The translations under genes and the position numbers were made by a program. Shown here in pieces: positions 1 to 7,311 of a stretch of DNA of 7,331 nucleotides. Every line of letters begins with the position of its first letter. Within the stretch, counting starts at the first letter, position 1. This stretch comes from Marinosulfonomonas sp. (lineage in GTDB: Bacteria; Pseudomonadota; Alphaproteobacteria; Rhodobacterales; Rhodobacteraceae), in assembly GCA_019090845.1 (NCBI GenBank), contig JAHRVD010000130.1, positions 1 to 7,331 of the forward strand, in the 5' to 3' direction. The notes beneath the pieces were generated by a model that saw only the letters and a list, made by a program, of their open reading frames with translations, made no database searches and had not been told where the DNA came from.

Positions 1-218
1 CCGGGGCGACGTTTGGGCACATCACGAGGCGCGACCAGTTCCGGGCGGTCTGGGCGGGCGGGGTGATCTGGCGGGTGGGCTGTGCCCACTGCCGTGCGCT
101 CGTTTTGGCCGCGTGCGGCAAACCACGCCTTTGCTGTTTCGCGCGACAGGGCTGCTTTTTCGTGGGCATCGGCGGTGTTCAAGACAGCGACGGCGTGCTC
201 AGCCAGGTTGAAGGTCAA
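1..218 (-). CDS. DUF455 ferritin-like protein, 5' part only (runs off left edge)
   Basis: The minus strand is open from a TTG at 218-216 to the window edge, giving 72 residues beginning MTFNLAEHAVAVLNTADAHE, with no stop codon. Two features are typical of DUF455 (COG2833, ferritin-like fold) proteins: an N-terminal helix with a VLNTADAHEKAALSRE-type sequence, and a Pro/Arg-rich segment at residues 52-71 (HPARPDRPELVAPRDVPKRR). Family members are about 270 residues, so roughly three quarters of the gene lies outside the window, including the ferritin-like helices that would carry any metal ligands. The TTG start is chosen because it overlaps the bcp stop codon in a TTGA four-base overlap, there is no ATG in this frame nearby, and the residues right after it already fit the family. 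The overlap suggests translation coupled to bcp. The biochemical role of the family is not established; a link to oxidative stress or metal handling is only an inference from the fold and the peroxidase neighbour. Confidence 0.85.
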   Translation of the reverse strand, partial: MTFNLAEHAVAVLNTADAHEKAALSRETAKAWFAARGQNERTAVGTAHPPDHPARPDRPELVAPRDVPKRRP

Positions 219-676
219 AGGGCCTGCGCGGCCGCCAGCACGTCCTCGACGTGGCCTTTGACGCGGACTTTGTTCCATATTTGCGCAATTTTGCCCTGAT
301 CGTCGATCAACACGGTGGTGCGGGTGATGCCCATGTATTTGCGCCCGTAGTTGTTCTTTTCGCCCCAGACCCCATATCGTTCACACAGGTCACCATCGAC
401 GTCCGAAATCAGCGCCACGCCCAGATCGTGTTTGGTTCTGAACTTGTCATGACTGGCCACGCTATCCTTTGAGACACCAAGGATGGTGGTATTTGCGGCC
501 TCAAATTCGGCCTTCATGGCTGTAAAAGCAATCGATTCGGTCGTGCAGCCGGGCGTGTTGTCTTTTGGGTAGAAAAACAGCACGACGGCTTGTCCTCGCA
601 GATCTGAAAGGGTCACAAGGCTGCCACCATCGCGGGGCAGGGTGAAATCGGGGGCGATTTGTCCGTTTTTGAGCAT
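215..676 (-). CDS. bcp: Thioredoxin-dependent thiol peroxidase, BCP/PrxQ-type peroxiredoxin
   Basis: Encodes 153 residues, the usual length of cytoplasmic BCP proteins, which reduce hydrogen peroxide and organic hydroperoxides with electrons from thioredoxin or a similar thiol donor. The active-site segment FFYPKDNTPGCTTE (residues 34-47) holds the peroxidatic Cys44 with the conserved Pro and Thr of the PxxxTxxC signature; Arg119 in GITRT is the likely active-site arginine. The later blocks YGVWGEK (101-107) and YMGITRTTVLIDDQGKI (114-130) are also typical. The position five residues after Cys44, where E. coli Bcp has Cys50, is Ile49, so that resolving Cys is absent. The only other Cys is Cys98 (DLCERYG), which appears to match E. 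coli Cys99. The enzyme may therefore work as a 1-Cys type or use another partner. The ATG at 676-674 is preceded by an AGGA (683-680) with short spacing. It is transcribed away from the AsmA-like gene and overlaps the downstream DUF455 gene by four bases. Confidence 0.95.
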   Translation of the reverse strand: MLKNGQIAPDFTLPRDGGSLVTLSDLRGQAVVLFFYPKDNTPGCTTESIAFTAMKAEFEAANTTILGVSKDSVASHDKFRTKHDLGVALISDVDGDLCERYGVWGEKNNYGRKYMGITRTTVLIDDQGKIAQIWNKVRVKGHVEDVLAAAQAL

Positions 677-784
677 AGGTCCTGTTACATCCGGTTGAAT
701 TTGGGTGAAGTTTTAGGGCCTAACGGGCAAAGATAAAGAGCAAGAACAGTTTTTGCGGTCGTATTGGCTAAAAATCGGGTGAAG
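677..784. promoter_or_regulatory. Divergent intergenic region, presumed promoters for bcp and the AsmA-like gene
   Basis: These 108 bases lie between two divergently transcribed genes, so they should hold a promoter for each direction. I could not pick convincing -35/-10 pairs on either strand. It contains an odd palindrome, TTAGG-G-CCTAA (713-723), with perfect 5-base arms, roughly in the middle; this is a possible operator but is short enough to occur by chance. The octamer GGGTGAAG occurs twice in direct orientation (703-710 and 777-784), and the second copy lies directly before the chosen start at 785 and may serve as its ribosome binding site. Confidence 0.45.
777..784 (+). promoter_or_regulatory. 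Possible ribosome binding site that decides the AsmA-like gene start
   Basis: A purine-rich GGGTGAAG lies directly before the ATG at 785. The upstream in-frame TTG at 764 has no comparable purine-rich sequence before it (it follows a T-rich stretch and GCGGTCGTA). This favours the ATG at 785. The match to the anti-Shine-Dalgarno is moderate only, and the spacing is short. Confidence 0.4.
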
Positions 785-3700
785 ATGAGCCACAACAACA
801 AAATTCCGCCGGGCAAAAGGCAACCGCAGGGCAAGCCAGCCCGCCGCGGCCGTGTCGGGTTCTGGATGTTGGCCAGCATCGTTTTTCTGTTCGGACTGAT
901 GGTCTATGCGGGAATGTCGGTGACTGGCACGCCAATGACCGCTCCAAATTGGATGACCCAACAGATTGTTGCGAGAATCAATAACGGGTTACCAAGCGGG
1001 CGGATGACAATTGCCCGCTTGCAGTTACAGGTTTCGCAAGCCGGGATGCCGGGCATTCAGGTGCGTGATATCGGGGTCTATGACGATGCCGGCACAGAAG
1101 TTGCGCGGTTGAACGAAGTTGGTGTTCGCCTATCGTTGCCCGATCTTTTGAAGGGACAAATCAGAGCCAGAGAAGTGCGCCTTGCCGGAGCGCAAATGAC
1201 AATCCGACGTCGTCAAGACGGTCAGTTTGCCCTGTCATTTGGTGGTAGTGGCAACACGTCCGGGACGTTTGCGGATGTGCTCGATTCCTTTGACGATGCG
1301 TTCAAACGTGCACCGCTGAACCGTGTCGGCAAGCTGTTGGCAGATGACCTGACCATAGCGTTGGAAGATGCTCGGTCGGGCCGTATTTGGCAGATAACCG
1401 AGGGCCATTTGCAGTTGACCCGGCTGGAGGAAGGGCTGGATCTGGCGATCGACTTTGAAGTTTTCAACGGCACCGAGGAATTGGCCCAGCTGGTTGTCGG
1501 CATCCAGACAGACGCAGCGTCTTCGCAGGCGGCCTTTGGGGTTTCCTTTTCCAATGCGGCGGCGGCCGATATCGCGTTGCAATCGCCTGTGCTCAGCTTT
1601 CTTGGGGTGCTGGATGCACCTATTTCGGGTGCGTTGCGGGTGGATTTTGACGAGGCAGGCGGGCTGGATGATTTTGCCGGCACGCTGGAAATCGGCACCG
1701 GTGTGTTACAGCCGACACCGGCGACCAAACCGGTCGCATTCACGTCCGGCAAAGCCTATTTCAGCTATGATCCGGGCGATGACAAACTGACGTTCTCTCA
1801 GGTGGCTGTACAAACCGAGGCCGCCAATCTGGTCGCCGAAGGTCAGGCCTATTTGCGCGATTACGAGGATGGCTGGCCCAAAACGTTTCTGACGCAGCTT
1901 CGTTTGTCTGACCTGTTGGTTGACCCCGAGGACATGTTTTCCCACCCGGTCGAGTTTTCCCAAGGCGCTGTTGAATTTCGCCTGAAGCTGGATCCTTTTT
2001 CGGTCCAGTTTGGTCAGGTGATATTGCGCAAAGAGCCGGAAGTATTATCAGCTACCGGTCTGATAACTGCGGGTGAAAGCGGCTGGGAAATGGCAGGGGA
2101 TCTGTCGTTAAGCAACTTCACCCATGACCAGATGCTGGAATTCTGGCCGCTGTCTGCTGTGCCCAAAACCCGGAACTGGGTGGTTCAGAATGTTTCAGAT
2201 GCATTTTATCCGATGCTGCGCGCAGCGGTGCGTATCAAACCGGATCAACCACCACTTTATTCGGTTGGGTTTCAGTTTCGAGACGCCTCCCTGCGCTACA
2301 TTAAAAAATTGCCCGAAATTCAGAATGGAACCGGGTTTGGCACGATAGAAGGTCAGGTGTTCACACTGGGCCTTGAAGACGGCTTTGTTCAGGCCCCAAT
2401 GGGAGGCAGGATCGACTTGAGCGGCTCTACCATGACCATTCCCGACATCCGCCAGAAACCCGCCCGCGCCGATCTGACGTTGCGCGGCAAAGCGCAGGCA
2501 ACAGCCGCGCTGTCACTACTGGCCCAACCGCCATTTCGGGTGCTGAAAAATTCTACACTGCCCCCGGATATGGCCAGCGGCAGCACCGAATTTGTCGCAA
2601 ACGTCAGTTTTCCGACAACCAAAAAGATCGCTTTGGCTGATATCACGTATCGGGCGCAGGCCACGCTGGCCAATATGTCGTCGGACGTGATTGTGCCCGG
2701 GCGTCTTGTGCAGGCCGAAAAACTGATTTTGACGGCGGACCCAGCCAAAGTCGAGATTTCCGGCCCGGCAAAGATTGGCCGTGTTTGGACCGATTTCCTA
2801 TGGGCGCAACAAAGCGCCGTTGATCAGGCGGGCAAAAGTTCGGTGTCGGGCAGCATCGAGCTGACGCAGGGGTTTATTGATGAATTTGGCATCGGCTTGC
2901 CGCAGGGCTCGGTAAGTGGGGTTGGGCGTGGTGAGTATACCATTGATCTGGCAAAAGATCAGAGGCCCCGCTTTGTGCTTAACTCGGATTTGCAAGGTAT
3001 TGCCATTTCGGTGCCACCCATAGGCTGGTCAAAATCAACCAGTTCAACCGGACAGCTGAAGGTCGCCGGATCGCTTGGTAAAATACCGGTGGTAGAGGAT
3101 CTGGAACTTAGCGCACCGGGGCTGAGCGCAACCGGCGGATCACTGACACTGAATGACGATGGAACCATGGGGCGCACCAGTTTTGAGGCTCTGAAGGTCG
3201 GGGCATGGCTGGACGCACCCGTTGTTTTGTCGGGGCGTGGGGCGGGGACCTCGCCCGGGGTGACGGTGTCGGGCGGCACGATTGATATTCGCGAAACCTC
3301 GTTTGGCGGGGGGGGCGGTGGCACCAGCAGCGGCGCTGGCGGACCGATCAGTCTGGCAATGGACCGGGTCATTGTGTCGGAAGGTATTTCACTGACCGAG
3401 TTTGTTGGCGACTTTTCCGGTAGTGAAGGTTTTGTCGGCGATTTCAAAGCACGGGTGAATGGCGGTGCGCGGATCACAGGCCACCTTGCGCCGGATAAAA
3501 ACGGCACCGCAATTCGTATTCTCAGTGACAATGCAGGCGGGGTGATGCGAAGCGCTGGCGTGTTTGAAAATGCTGCGGGCGGCAAACTGGATATGACTTT
3601 GCGTCCAAGCAAGGAAAATGGGGTCTACAAAGGCAACCTGACGGCCACGAACACCCGCGTGGTCGACGCACCCGCTTTGACCGAACTGTTAAACGCAATT

Positions 3701-4060
3701 TCTATTGTTGGTCTGCTGGATCAACTTTCCGGGCCCGGGATATCGTTTGTGCAGGTCGAGGCCAGTTTTGTTCTGTCGCCAACCCTGCTGAAGCTGAAAC
3801 GCTCATCTGCCACCGGTCCTTCGATTGGGGTTGCGATGGACGGGATTTATGATCTGACCACCTCGTTGATGGATATGCAGGGGGTCGTCTCGCCGGTGTA
3901 TTTCCTTAATGCAATCGGGCAGGCGGTTTCCAGCAGGCGCGGCGAGGGCTTGTTCGGGTTTAATTTTCGGCTGAGCGGCAGTGCCGATGAGCCGCGTGTC
4001 AAGGTCAACCCATTGTCGATCCTGACACCGGGCATATTTCGCGATATTTTCCGCCGTTAG
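785..4060 (+). CDS. AsmA/YhdP-like (DUF3971) membrane-anchored envelope protein
   Basis: Encodes 1091 residues from ATG 785 (1098 if an in-frame TTG at 764 were used). A basic N-terminus (about residues 11-23: [13 protein letters not shown]) is followed by one hydrophobic segment at about 25-43, the topology of an inner-membrane anchor with a large periplasmic part. The rest is rich in short beta-strand-like segments, as in the AsmA/TamB/YhdP superfamily of bridge-like proteins. The first periplasmic part (about 60-150) reads like a DUF3971-type N-terminus. The last 60 residues carry the AsmA-like C-terminal signature: [19 protein letters not shown], then [16 protein letters not shown]. Family knowledge (E. 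coli YhdP, TamB, YdbH) points to phospholipid movement towards the outer membrane; applying this here is inference, since alphaproteobacteria carry several such paralogues. Residues 841-846 are six glycines encoded by a tract with eight consecutive G bases, followed by a Ser/Gly-rich linker. queA follows after 28 bases, so the two are probably co-transcribed. Confidence 0.88.
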   Translation: MSHNNKIPPGKRQPQGKPARRGRVGFWMLASIVFLFGLMVYAGMSVTGTPMTAPNWMTQQIVARINNGLPSGRMTIARLQLQVSQAGMPGIQVRDIGVYDDAGTEVARLNEVGVRLSLPDLLKGQIRAREVRLAGAQMTIRRRQDGQFALSFGGSGNTSGTFADVLDSFDDAFKRAPLNRVGKLLADDLTIALEDARSGRIWQITEGHLQLTRLEEGLDLAIDFEVFNGTEELAQLVVGIQTDAASSQAAFGVSFSNAAAADIALQSPVLSFLGVLDAPISGALRVDFDEAGGLDDFAGTLEIGTGVLQPTPATKPVAFTSGKAYFSYDPGDDKLTFSQVAVQTEAANLVAEGQAYLRDYEDGWPKTFLTQLRLSDLLVDPEDMFSHPVEFSQGAVEFRLKLDPFSVQFGQVILRKEPEVLSATGLITAGESGWEMAGDLSLSNFTHDQMLEFWPLSAVPKTRNWVVQNVSDAFYPMLRAAVRIKPDQPPLYSVGFQFRDASLRYIKKLPEIQNGTGFGTIEGQVFTLGLEDGFVQAPMGGRIDLSGSTMTIPDIRQKPARADLTLRGKAQATAALSLLAQPPFRVLKNSTLPPDMASGSTEFVANVSFPTTKKIALADITYRAQATLANMSSDVIVPGRLVQAEKLILTADPAKVEISGPAKIGRVWTDFLWAQQSAVDQAGKSSVSGSIELTQGFIDEFGIGLPQGSVSGVGRGEYTIDLAKDQRPRFVLNSDLQGIAISVPPIGWSKSTSSTGQLKVAGSLGKIPVVEDLELSAPGLSATGGSLTLNDDGTMGRTSFEALKVGAWLDAPVVLSGRGAGTSPGVTVSGGTIDIRETSFGGGGGGTSSGAGGPISLAMDRVIVSEGISLTEFVGDFSGSEGFVGDFKARVNGGARITGHLAPDKNGTAIRILSDNAGGVMRSAGVFENAAGGKLDMTLRPSKENGVYKGNLTATNTRVVDAPALTELLNAISIVGLLDQLSGPGISFVQVEASFVLSPTLLKLKRSSATGPSIGVAMDGIYDLTTSLMDMQGVVSPVYFLNAIGQAVSSRRGEGLFGFNFRLSGSADEPRVKVNPLSILTPGIFRDIFRR
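3308..3315 (+). repeat. Homopolymer of eight G inside the AsmA-like gene
   Basis: Eight consecutive G bases lie within codons for six glycines (residues 841-846 of the AsmA-like protein). The frame is intact across the tract in this sequence, since the family C-terminus follows in the same frame. A one-base slip would shift the frame and remove roughly the last 250 residues, including the conserved C-terminal signature. It could equally be an ordinary flexible linker in a GC-rich gene. Confidence 0.9.
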
Positions 4061-4088
4061 CCACCCAAAGCCCCGGAGTGAACCTGCA

Positions 4089-5150
4089 ATGAAACTGTCG
4101 GAATTTGACTTTGATCTGCCCGAGCGGCTGATCGCTACGCGCCCTGTGCGCCCGCGCAGTGCGTCGCGCTTGCTGGTGGTAACGCCCGAACAGATCGTTG
4201 ATGCCTCGATAAGCGGGATCACCGACTATCTGCGCCCCGGCGACCGGCTGGTGCTGAATGACACCCGCGTTATCCCGGCCCGCCTGAGCGGGCAGCGCAC
4301 CCGGCAAGGTGACGCGGGCCAAACATCGGCGCGGATCGAGGTTACGTTGCTGTCGGTGGACGTGGATGGCAATTGGCAGGCCTTGCTAAAACCGCTCAAG
4401 AAAATTCGCGACGGCGAGGTTGTCGTTTTTGATGCCGGGTTGGAAGCGCAGGTGCTGCACCGATCCGAGGGGGTCGCGACCTTACAGTTCAACCGCGAAG
4501 GCGATGCCTTTGATGCAGCGCTGGCCAAGGTCGGTGCGATGCCGTTGCCGCCCTATATTGCGGCCAAAAGAGCGGCTGATGAGCGTGATAAAGAAGACTA
4601 TCAGACGATCTGGGCACGCCGACTGGGTGCTGTTGCAGCGCCCACGGCCTCGCTTCATTTTGATTCTGCCCTGTTGGATCAAATCGCCGCGCATGGTGTG
4701 ACAACCAGCTTTGTCACCCTGCATGTCGGGGCGGGAACATTTCTGCCGGTCAAAACCGATGATATCGCGGATCACAAGATGCACGCCGAATGGGGCGAGG
4801 TCAGCGCCCGCGCGGCAGCAGAGATCAACGCCACCAAAGCTGCGGGTGGGCGGATTATTCCGGTGGGAACGACCGCGCTGCGGCTGATCGAGACTGCGAC
4901 CGGGGCGGACGGGCAGTTGGGCGCCTGGACCGGTGACACCGATATATTCATTGCACCGGGCTATCAGTTTGGCGTCACTGACGCGCTGATAACCAATTTT
5001 CACCTGCCAAAGTCGACGTTGATGATGCTGGTTTCGGCGCTGATGGGGCGCGCTCGTATCCGCGAGGTCTATGCCCACGCTATTGCGCAGGATTATCGGT
5101 TCTTTTCCTACGGCGACGCCTCGATCCTGTTGCCCGATGGCGTTGACTGA
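4089..5150 (+). CDS. queA: S-adenosylmethionine:tRNA ribosyltransferase-isomerase (QueA)
   Basis: Encodes 353 residues, normal for QueA, which transfers and isomerises the ribosyl part of S-adenosylmethionine onto 7-aminomethyl-7-deazaguanine in tRNA to form epoxyqueuosine. This is the step before reduction to queuosine at the wobble position of GUN-anticodon tRNAs. Recognised blocks in order: [20 protein letters not shown] (7-26), [15 protein letters not shown] (52-66), MPLPPYI (151-157), [12 protein letters not shown] (180-191), [13 protein letters not shown] (209-221), HKMHAEW (229-235), [20 protein letters not shown] (301-320) and a C-terminal [12 protein letters not shown] (336-347). Position 188 is Ser where many QueA proteins have Gly (APTAGLHF); I believe this is common in related alphaproteobacteria, but could not check. 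The ATG at 4089 follows a GGAG (4075-4078) at ten bases, and 28 bases separate it from the AsmA-like stop, which suggests one transcript. The tgt partner gene is not next door. Confidence 0.97.
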   Translation: MKLSEFDFDLPERLIATRPVRPRSASRLLVVTPEQIVDASISGITDYLRPGDRLVLNDTRVIPARLSGQRTRQGDAGQTSARIEVTLLSVDVDGNWQALLKPLKKIRDGEVVVFDAGLEAQVLHRSEGVATLQFNREGDAFDAALAKVGAMPLPPYIAAKRAADERDKEDYQTIWARRLGAVAAPTASLHFDSALLDQIAAHGVTTSFVTLHVGAGTFLPVKTDDIADHKMHAEWGEVSARAAAEINATKAAGGRIIPVGTTALRLIETATGADGQLGAWTGDTDIFIAPGYQFGVTDALITNFHLPKSTLMMLVSALMGRARIREVYAHAIAQDYRFFSYGDASILLPDGVD

Positions 5151-5218
5151 CAGGTTTCAGTCGCAGACGCACAACCGGCGGCACCTAAAGCAGATATAAC
5201 CGGCCCGAGCTATCTGGC

Positions 5219-5223
5219 GGAGG
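5219..5223 (+). promoter_or_regulatory. Strong ribosome binding site of the MFS gene
   Basis: GGAGG ends five bases before the ATG at 5229, a near-ideal Shine-Dalgarno arrangement. It fixes the transporter start, which also places the first hydrophobic segment directly at the protein N-terminus, as expected for this family. Confidence 0.75.
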
Positions 5224-5228
5224 CTGAC

Positions 5229-6494
5229 ATGTTCGACGTTCTTAAAACTTCCTGGGCGTTGTTGCTGGGTATGTTGTTGCTGATGGTCGGCAACGGCGTT
5301 CAGGGAACTTTGCTGGGCATTCGTGGCAATATCGAGGGGTTTTCGACCCTTGAAATGTCGATCGTCATGTCGGCCTATTTTGCAGGTTTCTTTGGTGGCT
5401 CGCGGGTTGCGCCCGAACTGATCCGCCGGGTGGGCCACGTGCGGGTATTTGCGGCCCTCGGCTCGTTCATTTCGGCCGTTCTTATCCTTTACCCCTCAAT
5501 CACCGAGCCCTGGGCCTGGGCGCTGTTGCGGGTCATCATCGGGTTTTGTTTTTCAGGCGTATATGTGACGGCGGAAAGCTGGCTGAACCACGCGGCAACC
5601 AATGAAAATCGCGGCCAGACACTGTCGCTTTATATGATCGTGCAGATGGCTGGCGTCGTGGCGGCGCAGGGCCTGTTGGTGCTGGGCGATCCGTCCGGCT
5701 TTGTGCTGTTCGTCATTCCGTCGGTTCTGGTCTCGATCTCATTTGCGCCGATCCTGCTGTCGGTAAATCCGACGCCCGCGTTTGAAACGACAAAGCCAAT
5801 GCGCCTGCGTGACATCTATGCGGTTTCACCGCTTGGTTGTGTCGGGTTGTTTTTGCTGGGCGGTGTGTTTGGGGCGCAGTTTGGCATGTCGGCGGTTTAT
5901 GCAGCACAACTGGGGCTGCCGGTCGGGCAAATCTCGGTGTTTATCGCAACGATATATGTCGGCGCTCTGGTGGCGCAATTTCCGATCGGTTGGCTGTCGG
6001 ACCGGATGGATCGCCGCGCTCTGGTGCTGATCGTGGCGGCCGTTGGCGGTATCGCATCGATGTTTGGGCTGTTTCTGGGTGATGTTTTCGGCGCTCTGAT
6101 CGTCCTTGCCTTTATCGTCGGTGGCGCGTCCAACCCGCTTTATTCGCTACTTATTGCCCATACCAACGACTATCTGGAACCTGAAGACATGGCCGCCGCC
6201 TCGGGCGGATTGATTTTCATCAACGGCATGGGGGCGATCACCGGGCCGCTGATAACTGGCTGGCTGATCGGGCAGGTCGGGCCGGCGGGGTATTGGCTTT
6301 TTATCGGGGCGCTGATGGTGGCACTGGTGGGCTATGCGCTGTTTCGGATGACGCAGCGCCCGGCGATGGCCGCCCAGGACACAGGTGCTTATGTGACCGT
6401 GATGCCCAGCGCATCAACAGTGACACTTGAGGCCGCGCAAGAATACTCGATTGAAGCCGCAGAGGAAACAATGACCGATGAAACTGAGGCATAG
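5229..6494 (+). CDS. Major facilitator superfamily transporter, YcaD-like
   Basis: Encodes 421 residues with about twelve hydrophobic segments, the standard MFS layout in the inner membrane. The N-terminal half holds a YFAGFFGGSRVAPELIRRVG segment (50-69) in the motif A position between helices 2 and 3, a helix-4 segment with AESWLN (115-120), and NENRGQTLSLYMIVQMAG (125-142). The second half has a clear motif A copy, GWLSDRMDRRALV (254-266). The order and sequence of these blocks resemble E. coli YcaD, for example its VESALM, NRGRLLAAYMM and QWPIGRLADKFGRR. The substrate is unknown, as for most of this branch; neighbours give no reliable hint. After the last hydrophobic segment (about 355-372) comes a tail of roughly 45 residues that is acidic near its end (EAAEETMTDETEA, 409-421), probably cytoplasmic. 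It lies 78 bases downstream of queA on the same strand and could be read from that transcript or its own promoter. Confidence 0.92.
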   Translation: MFDVLKTSWALLLGMLLLMVGNGVQGTLLGIRGNIEGFSTLEMSIVMSAYFAGFFGGSRVAPELIRRVGHVRVFAALGSFISAVLILYPSITEPWAWALLRVIIGFCFSGVYVTAESWLNHAATNENRGQTLSLYMIVQMAGVVAAQGLLVLGDPSGFVLFVIPSVLVSISFAPILLSVNPTPAFETTKPMRLRDIYAVSPLGCVGLFLLGGVFGAQFGMSAVYAAQLGLPVGQISVFIATIYVGALVAQFPIGWLSDRMDRRALVLIVAAVGGIASMFGLFLGDVFGALIVLAFIVGGASNPLYSLLIAHTNDYLEPEDMAAASGGLIFINGMGAITGPLITGWLIGQVGPAGYWLFIGALMVALVGYALFRMTQRPAMAAQDTGAYVTVMPSASTVTLEAAQEYSIEAAEETMTDETEA

Positions 6495-6510
6495 AAGCCG
6501 CAGCAATGCC

Positions 6511-6528
6511 CAATTACCCCCCCAATTG
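6511..6528. other. Small inverted repeat with a C7 run downstream of the MFS gene
   Basis: CAATT (6511-6515) and AATTG (6524-6528) are perfect inverted copies around an A and seven C. The arms are AT-rich, only five bases long and not followed by a T run on either strand, so this is a poor intrinsic terminator. The rest of the 114-base gap up to the DUF924 gene shows no further structure, and only a weak promoter-like pair (TTGCCT at 6539 and AACGAT at 6562). Confidence 0.2.
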
Positions 6529-6595
6529 CGTGAAAACCTTGCCTTGGGATGAATGTGAATTAACGATTTGATTGTCCGGGTTTGGCAACGCGACC

Positions 6596-6601
6596 AAGGA
6601 G
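6596..6601 (+). promoter_or_regulatory. Ribosome binding site that decides the DUF924 gene start
   Basis: AAGGAG lies seven bases before the ATG at 6609, an optimal arrangement. The alternative upstream in-frame TTG at 6582 would put this site inside the coding region and has no comparable site of its own, so 6609 is the start. Confidence 0.8.
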
Positions 6602-6608
6602 AGTGGCC

Positions 6609-7193
6609 ATGAGATCCCCACAAGACGTTCTGGCCTATTGGTTGGATGAGCTTACGCCCAAGGATTGGTATCTGGGGGGCGAAGATCTCGATCAACAAAT
6701 TCGCGACCGGTTTCTGTCGACTTGGGAAGCGGCGCAAGAGGGCGCCTGCGGGCTTTGGCTGACGTATCCGACGGGCACATTGGCGTATCTTTTGCTGACC
6801 GATCAGTTTCCGCGCAACATGTTTCGCGGTTCCGGGCAGGCGTTTGCTTCTGACGCAAATGCCCGCGCTGCAGCCAAAGTCGCGATTGCGCGCGGCTGGG
6901 ACCAGAAAATCGACGCCCCCGCACGACAGTTTTTCTATCTGCCTCTGATGCATTCAGAAAGCCTGTGCGATCAGGATCGCGGTGTGCGTCTGATGCTTAA
7001 GCGGATGCCAAACGGTGGTGGCACCAACCTGTTGCATGCCAAAGCGCACCGCGAGGTTATTCGCCGTTTCGGACGTTTCCCTTATCGCAACGAAGCGCTG
7101 AATCGGGTGACGACGCCCGCCGAAGCGGATTTTCTGGATCAAGGGTCATACGGCTCTGTGGTGCAGGAACTGAAGGCCACCCAGGCCGCCTGA
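6609..7193 (+). CDS. DUF924 family protein (TPR-like helical fold), function unknown
   Basis: Encodes 194 residues, close to the usual length of DUF924 (COG3803) proteins. Conserved family blocks are visible in order: VLAYWLDELTPKDWY near the N-terminus (7-21), LLLTDQFPRNMFRGSGQAFA (61-80), FFYLPLMHSESLCDQD (108-123), and HREVIRRFGRFPYRNEALNR (147-166) followed by TTPAEADFL. No signal peptide or membrane segment is seen, so it is probably cytoplasmic. Known structures of the family are all-helical and TPR-like, which suggests protein or ligand binding, but no activity is established; the conserved DQFPRN, MHSES and HR..I.RFGRFP.RN residues may line a pocket (inference). It lies 114 bases after the transporter gene and 118 bases before the next start. 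I recall, without being able to check, that DUF924 genes sit near dihydrolipoyl dehydrogenase genes in Roseobacter-group genomes. Start at 6609 rather than TTG 6582 because of the AAGGAG site. Confidence 0.93.
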   Translation: MRSPQDVLAYWLDELTPKDWYLGGEDLDQQIRDRFLSTWEAAQEGACGLWLTYPTGTLAYLLLTDQFPRNMFRGSGQAFASDANARAAAKVAIARGWDQKIDAPARQFFYLPLMHSESLCDQDRGVRLMLKRMPNGGGTNLLHAKAHREVIRRFGRFPYRNEALNRVTTPAEADFLDQGSYGSVVQELKATQAA

Positions 7194-7198
7194 GCTAT

Positions 7199-7212
7199 GC
7201 GTGCCACGCGTG
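7199..7212. repeat. Small overlapping palindromes after the DUF924 gene
   Basis: GCGTG-C-CACGC (7199-7209) and the perfect 8-base palindrome CACGCGTG (7205-7212) overlap just after the DUF924 stop codon. There is no T tract, so a factor-independent terminator is not supported; chance in GC-rich DNA is a fair explanation. Confidence 0.3.
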
Positions 7213-7232
7213 CCGGATTGAACGCAGGATCA

Positions 7233-7261
7233 TTGGACATTTACCCGGCTTAAGGTATGTC
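7233..7261 (+). promoter_or_regulatory. Weak candidate promoter before the right-edge gene
   Basis: TTGGAC (7233-7238) and TATGTC (7256-7261) are separated by 17 bases and lie about 50 bases before the ATG at 7312. Each hexamer matches the sigma-70 type consensus at only three of six positions, so this is a weak candidate. Confidence 0.2.
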
Positions 7262-7271
7262 TAACGGGAAT

Positions 7272-7287
7272 GGTTTAATGTTGAACC
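7272..7287. promoter_or_regulatory. Imperfect palindrome, possible operator before the right-edge gene
   Basis: GGTTTAATGTTGAACC is a 16-base imperfect palindrome with six of eight arm positions complementary. It lies between the candidate promoter and the ribosome binding site of the right-edge gene, where a repressor site could act. I do not recognise it as the site of a known regulator. Confidence 0.25.
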
Positions 7288-7311
7288 AGTTTCCTTGCGG
7301 GAGAATGACCA

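Noticed and set aside
63..299. Plus-strand open frame of 78 codons at the left edge
   Set aside because: It lies antisense to the recognised DUF455 start and the bcp 3' end, has no ribosome binding site of note and resembles no known protein.
701..736. Possible 11-codon leader ORF (TTG 701 to TAA 736) in the divergent region
   Set aside because: It has a rare start codon and no ribosome binding site, and it is too short to distinguish from chance.
764..784. TTG at 764 as start of the AsmA-like gene
   Set aside because: No ribosome binding site precedes it, while the ATG at 785 has a purine-rich sequence directly upstream and gives a normal basic N-terminus before the membrane segment.
2959..3612. 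Minus-strand open frame of 217 codons opposite the AsmA-like gene
   Set aside because: Long antisense frames are common in GC-rich genes. The product is Pro/Ser-rich low-complexity sequence, mirroring the Gly-rich sense strand, and the sense frame has clear family signatures.
4482..5078. Minus-strand open frame of 198 codons opposite queA
   Set aside because: It is entirely within queA, whose identity is certain from many conserved blocks; the antisense product has no recognisable features.
5173..5204. Repeated AACCGGC (5173-5179 and 5198-5204) between queA and the MFS gene
   Set aside because: Seven-base direct repeats are expected by chance in GC-rich DNA, and no hairpin with a T run or other context supports a function.
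6414..6953. Minus-strand open frame of 179 codons across the MFS-DUF924 gap
   Set aside because: It overlaps the 3' end of the MFS gene and the first half of the DUF924 gene, both well supported; its sequence is shadow-like.
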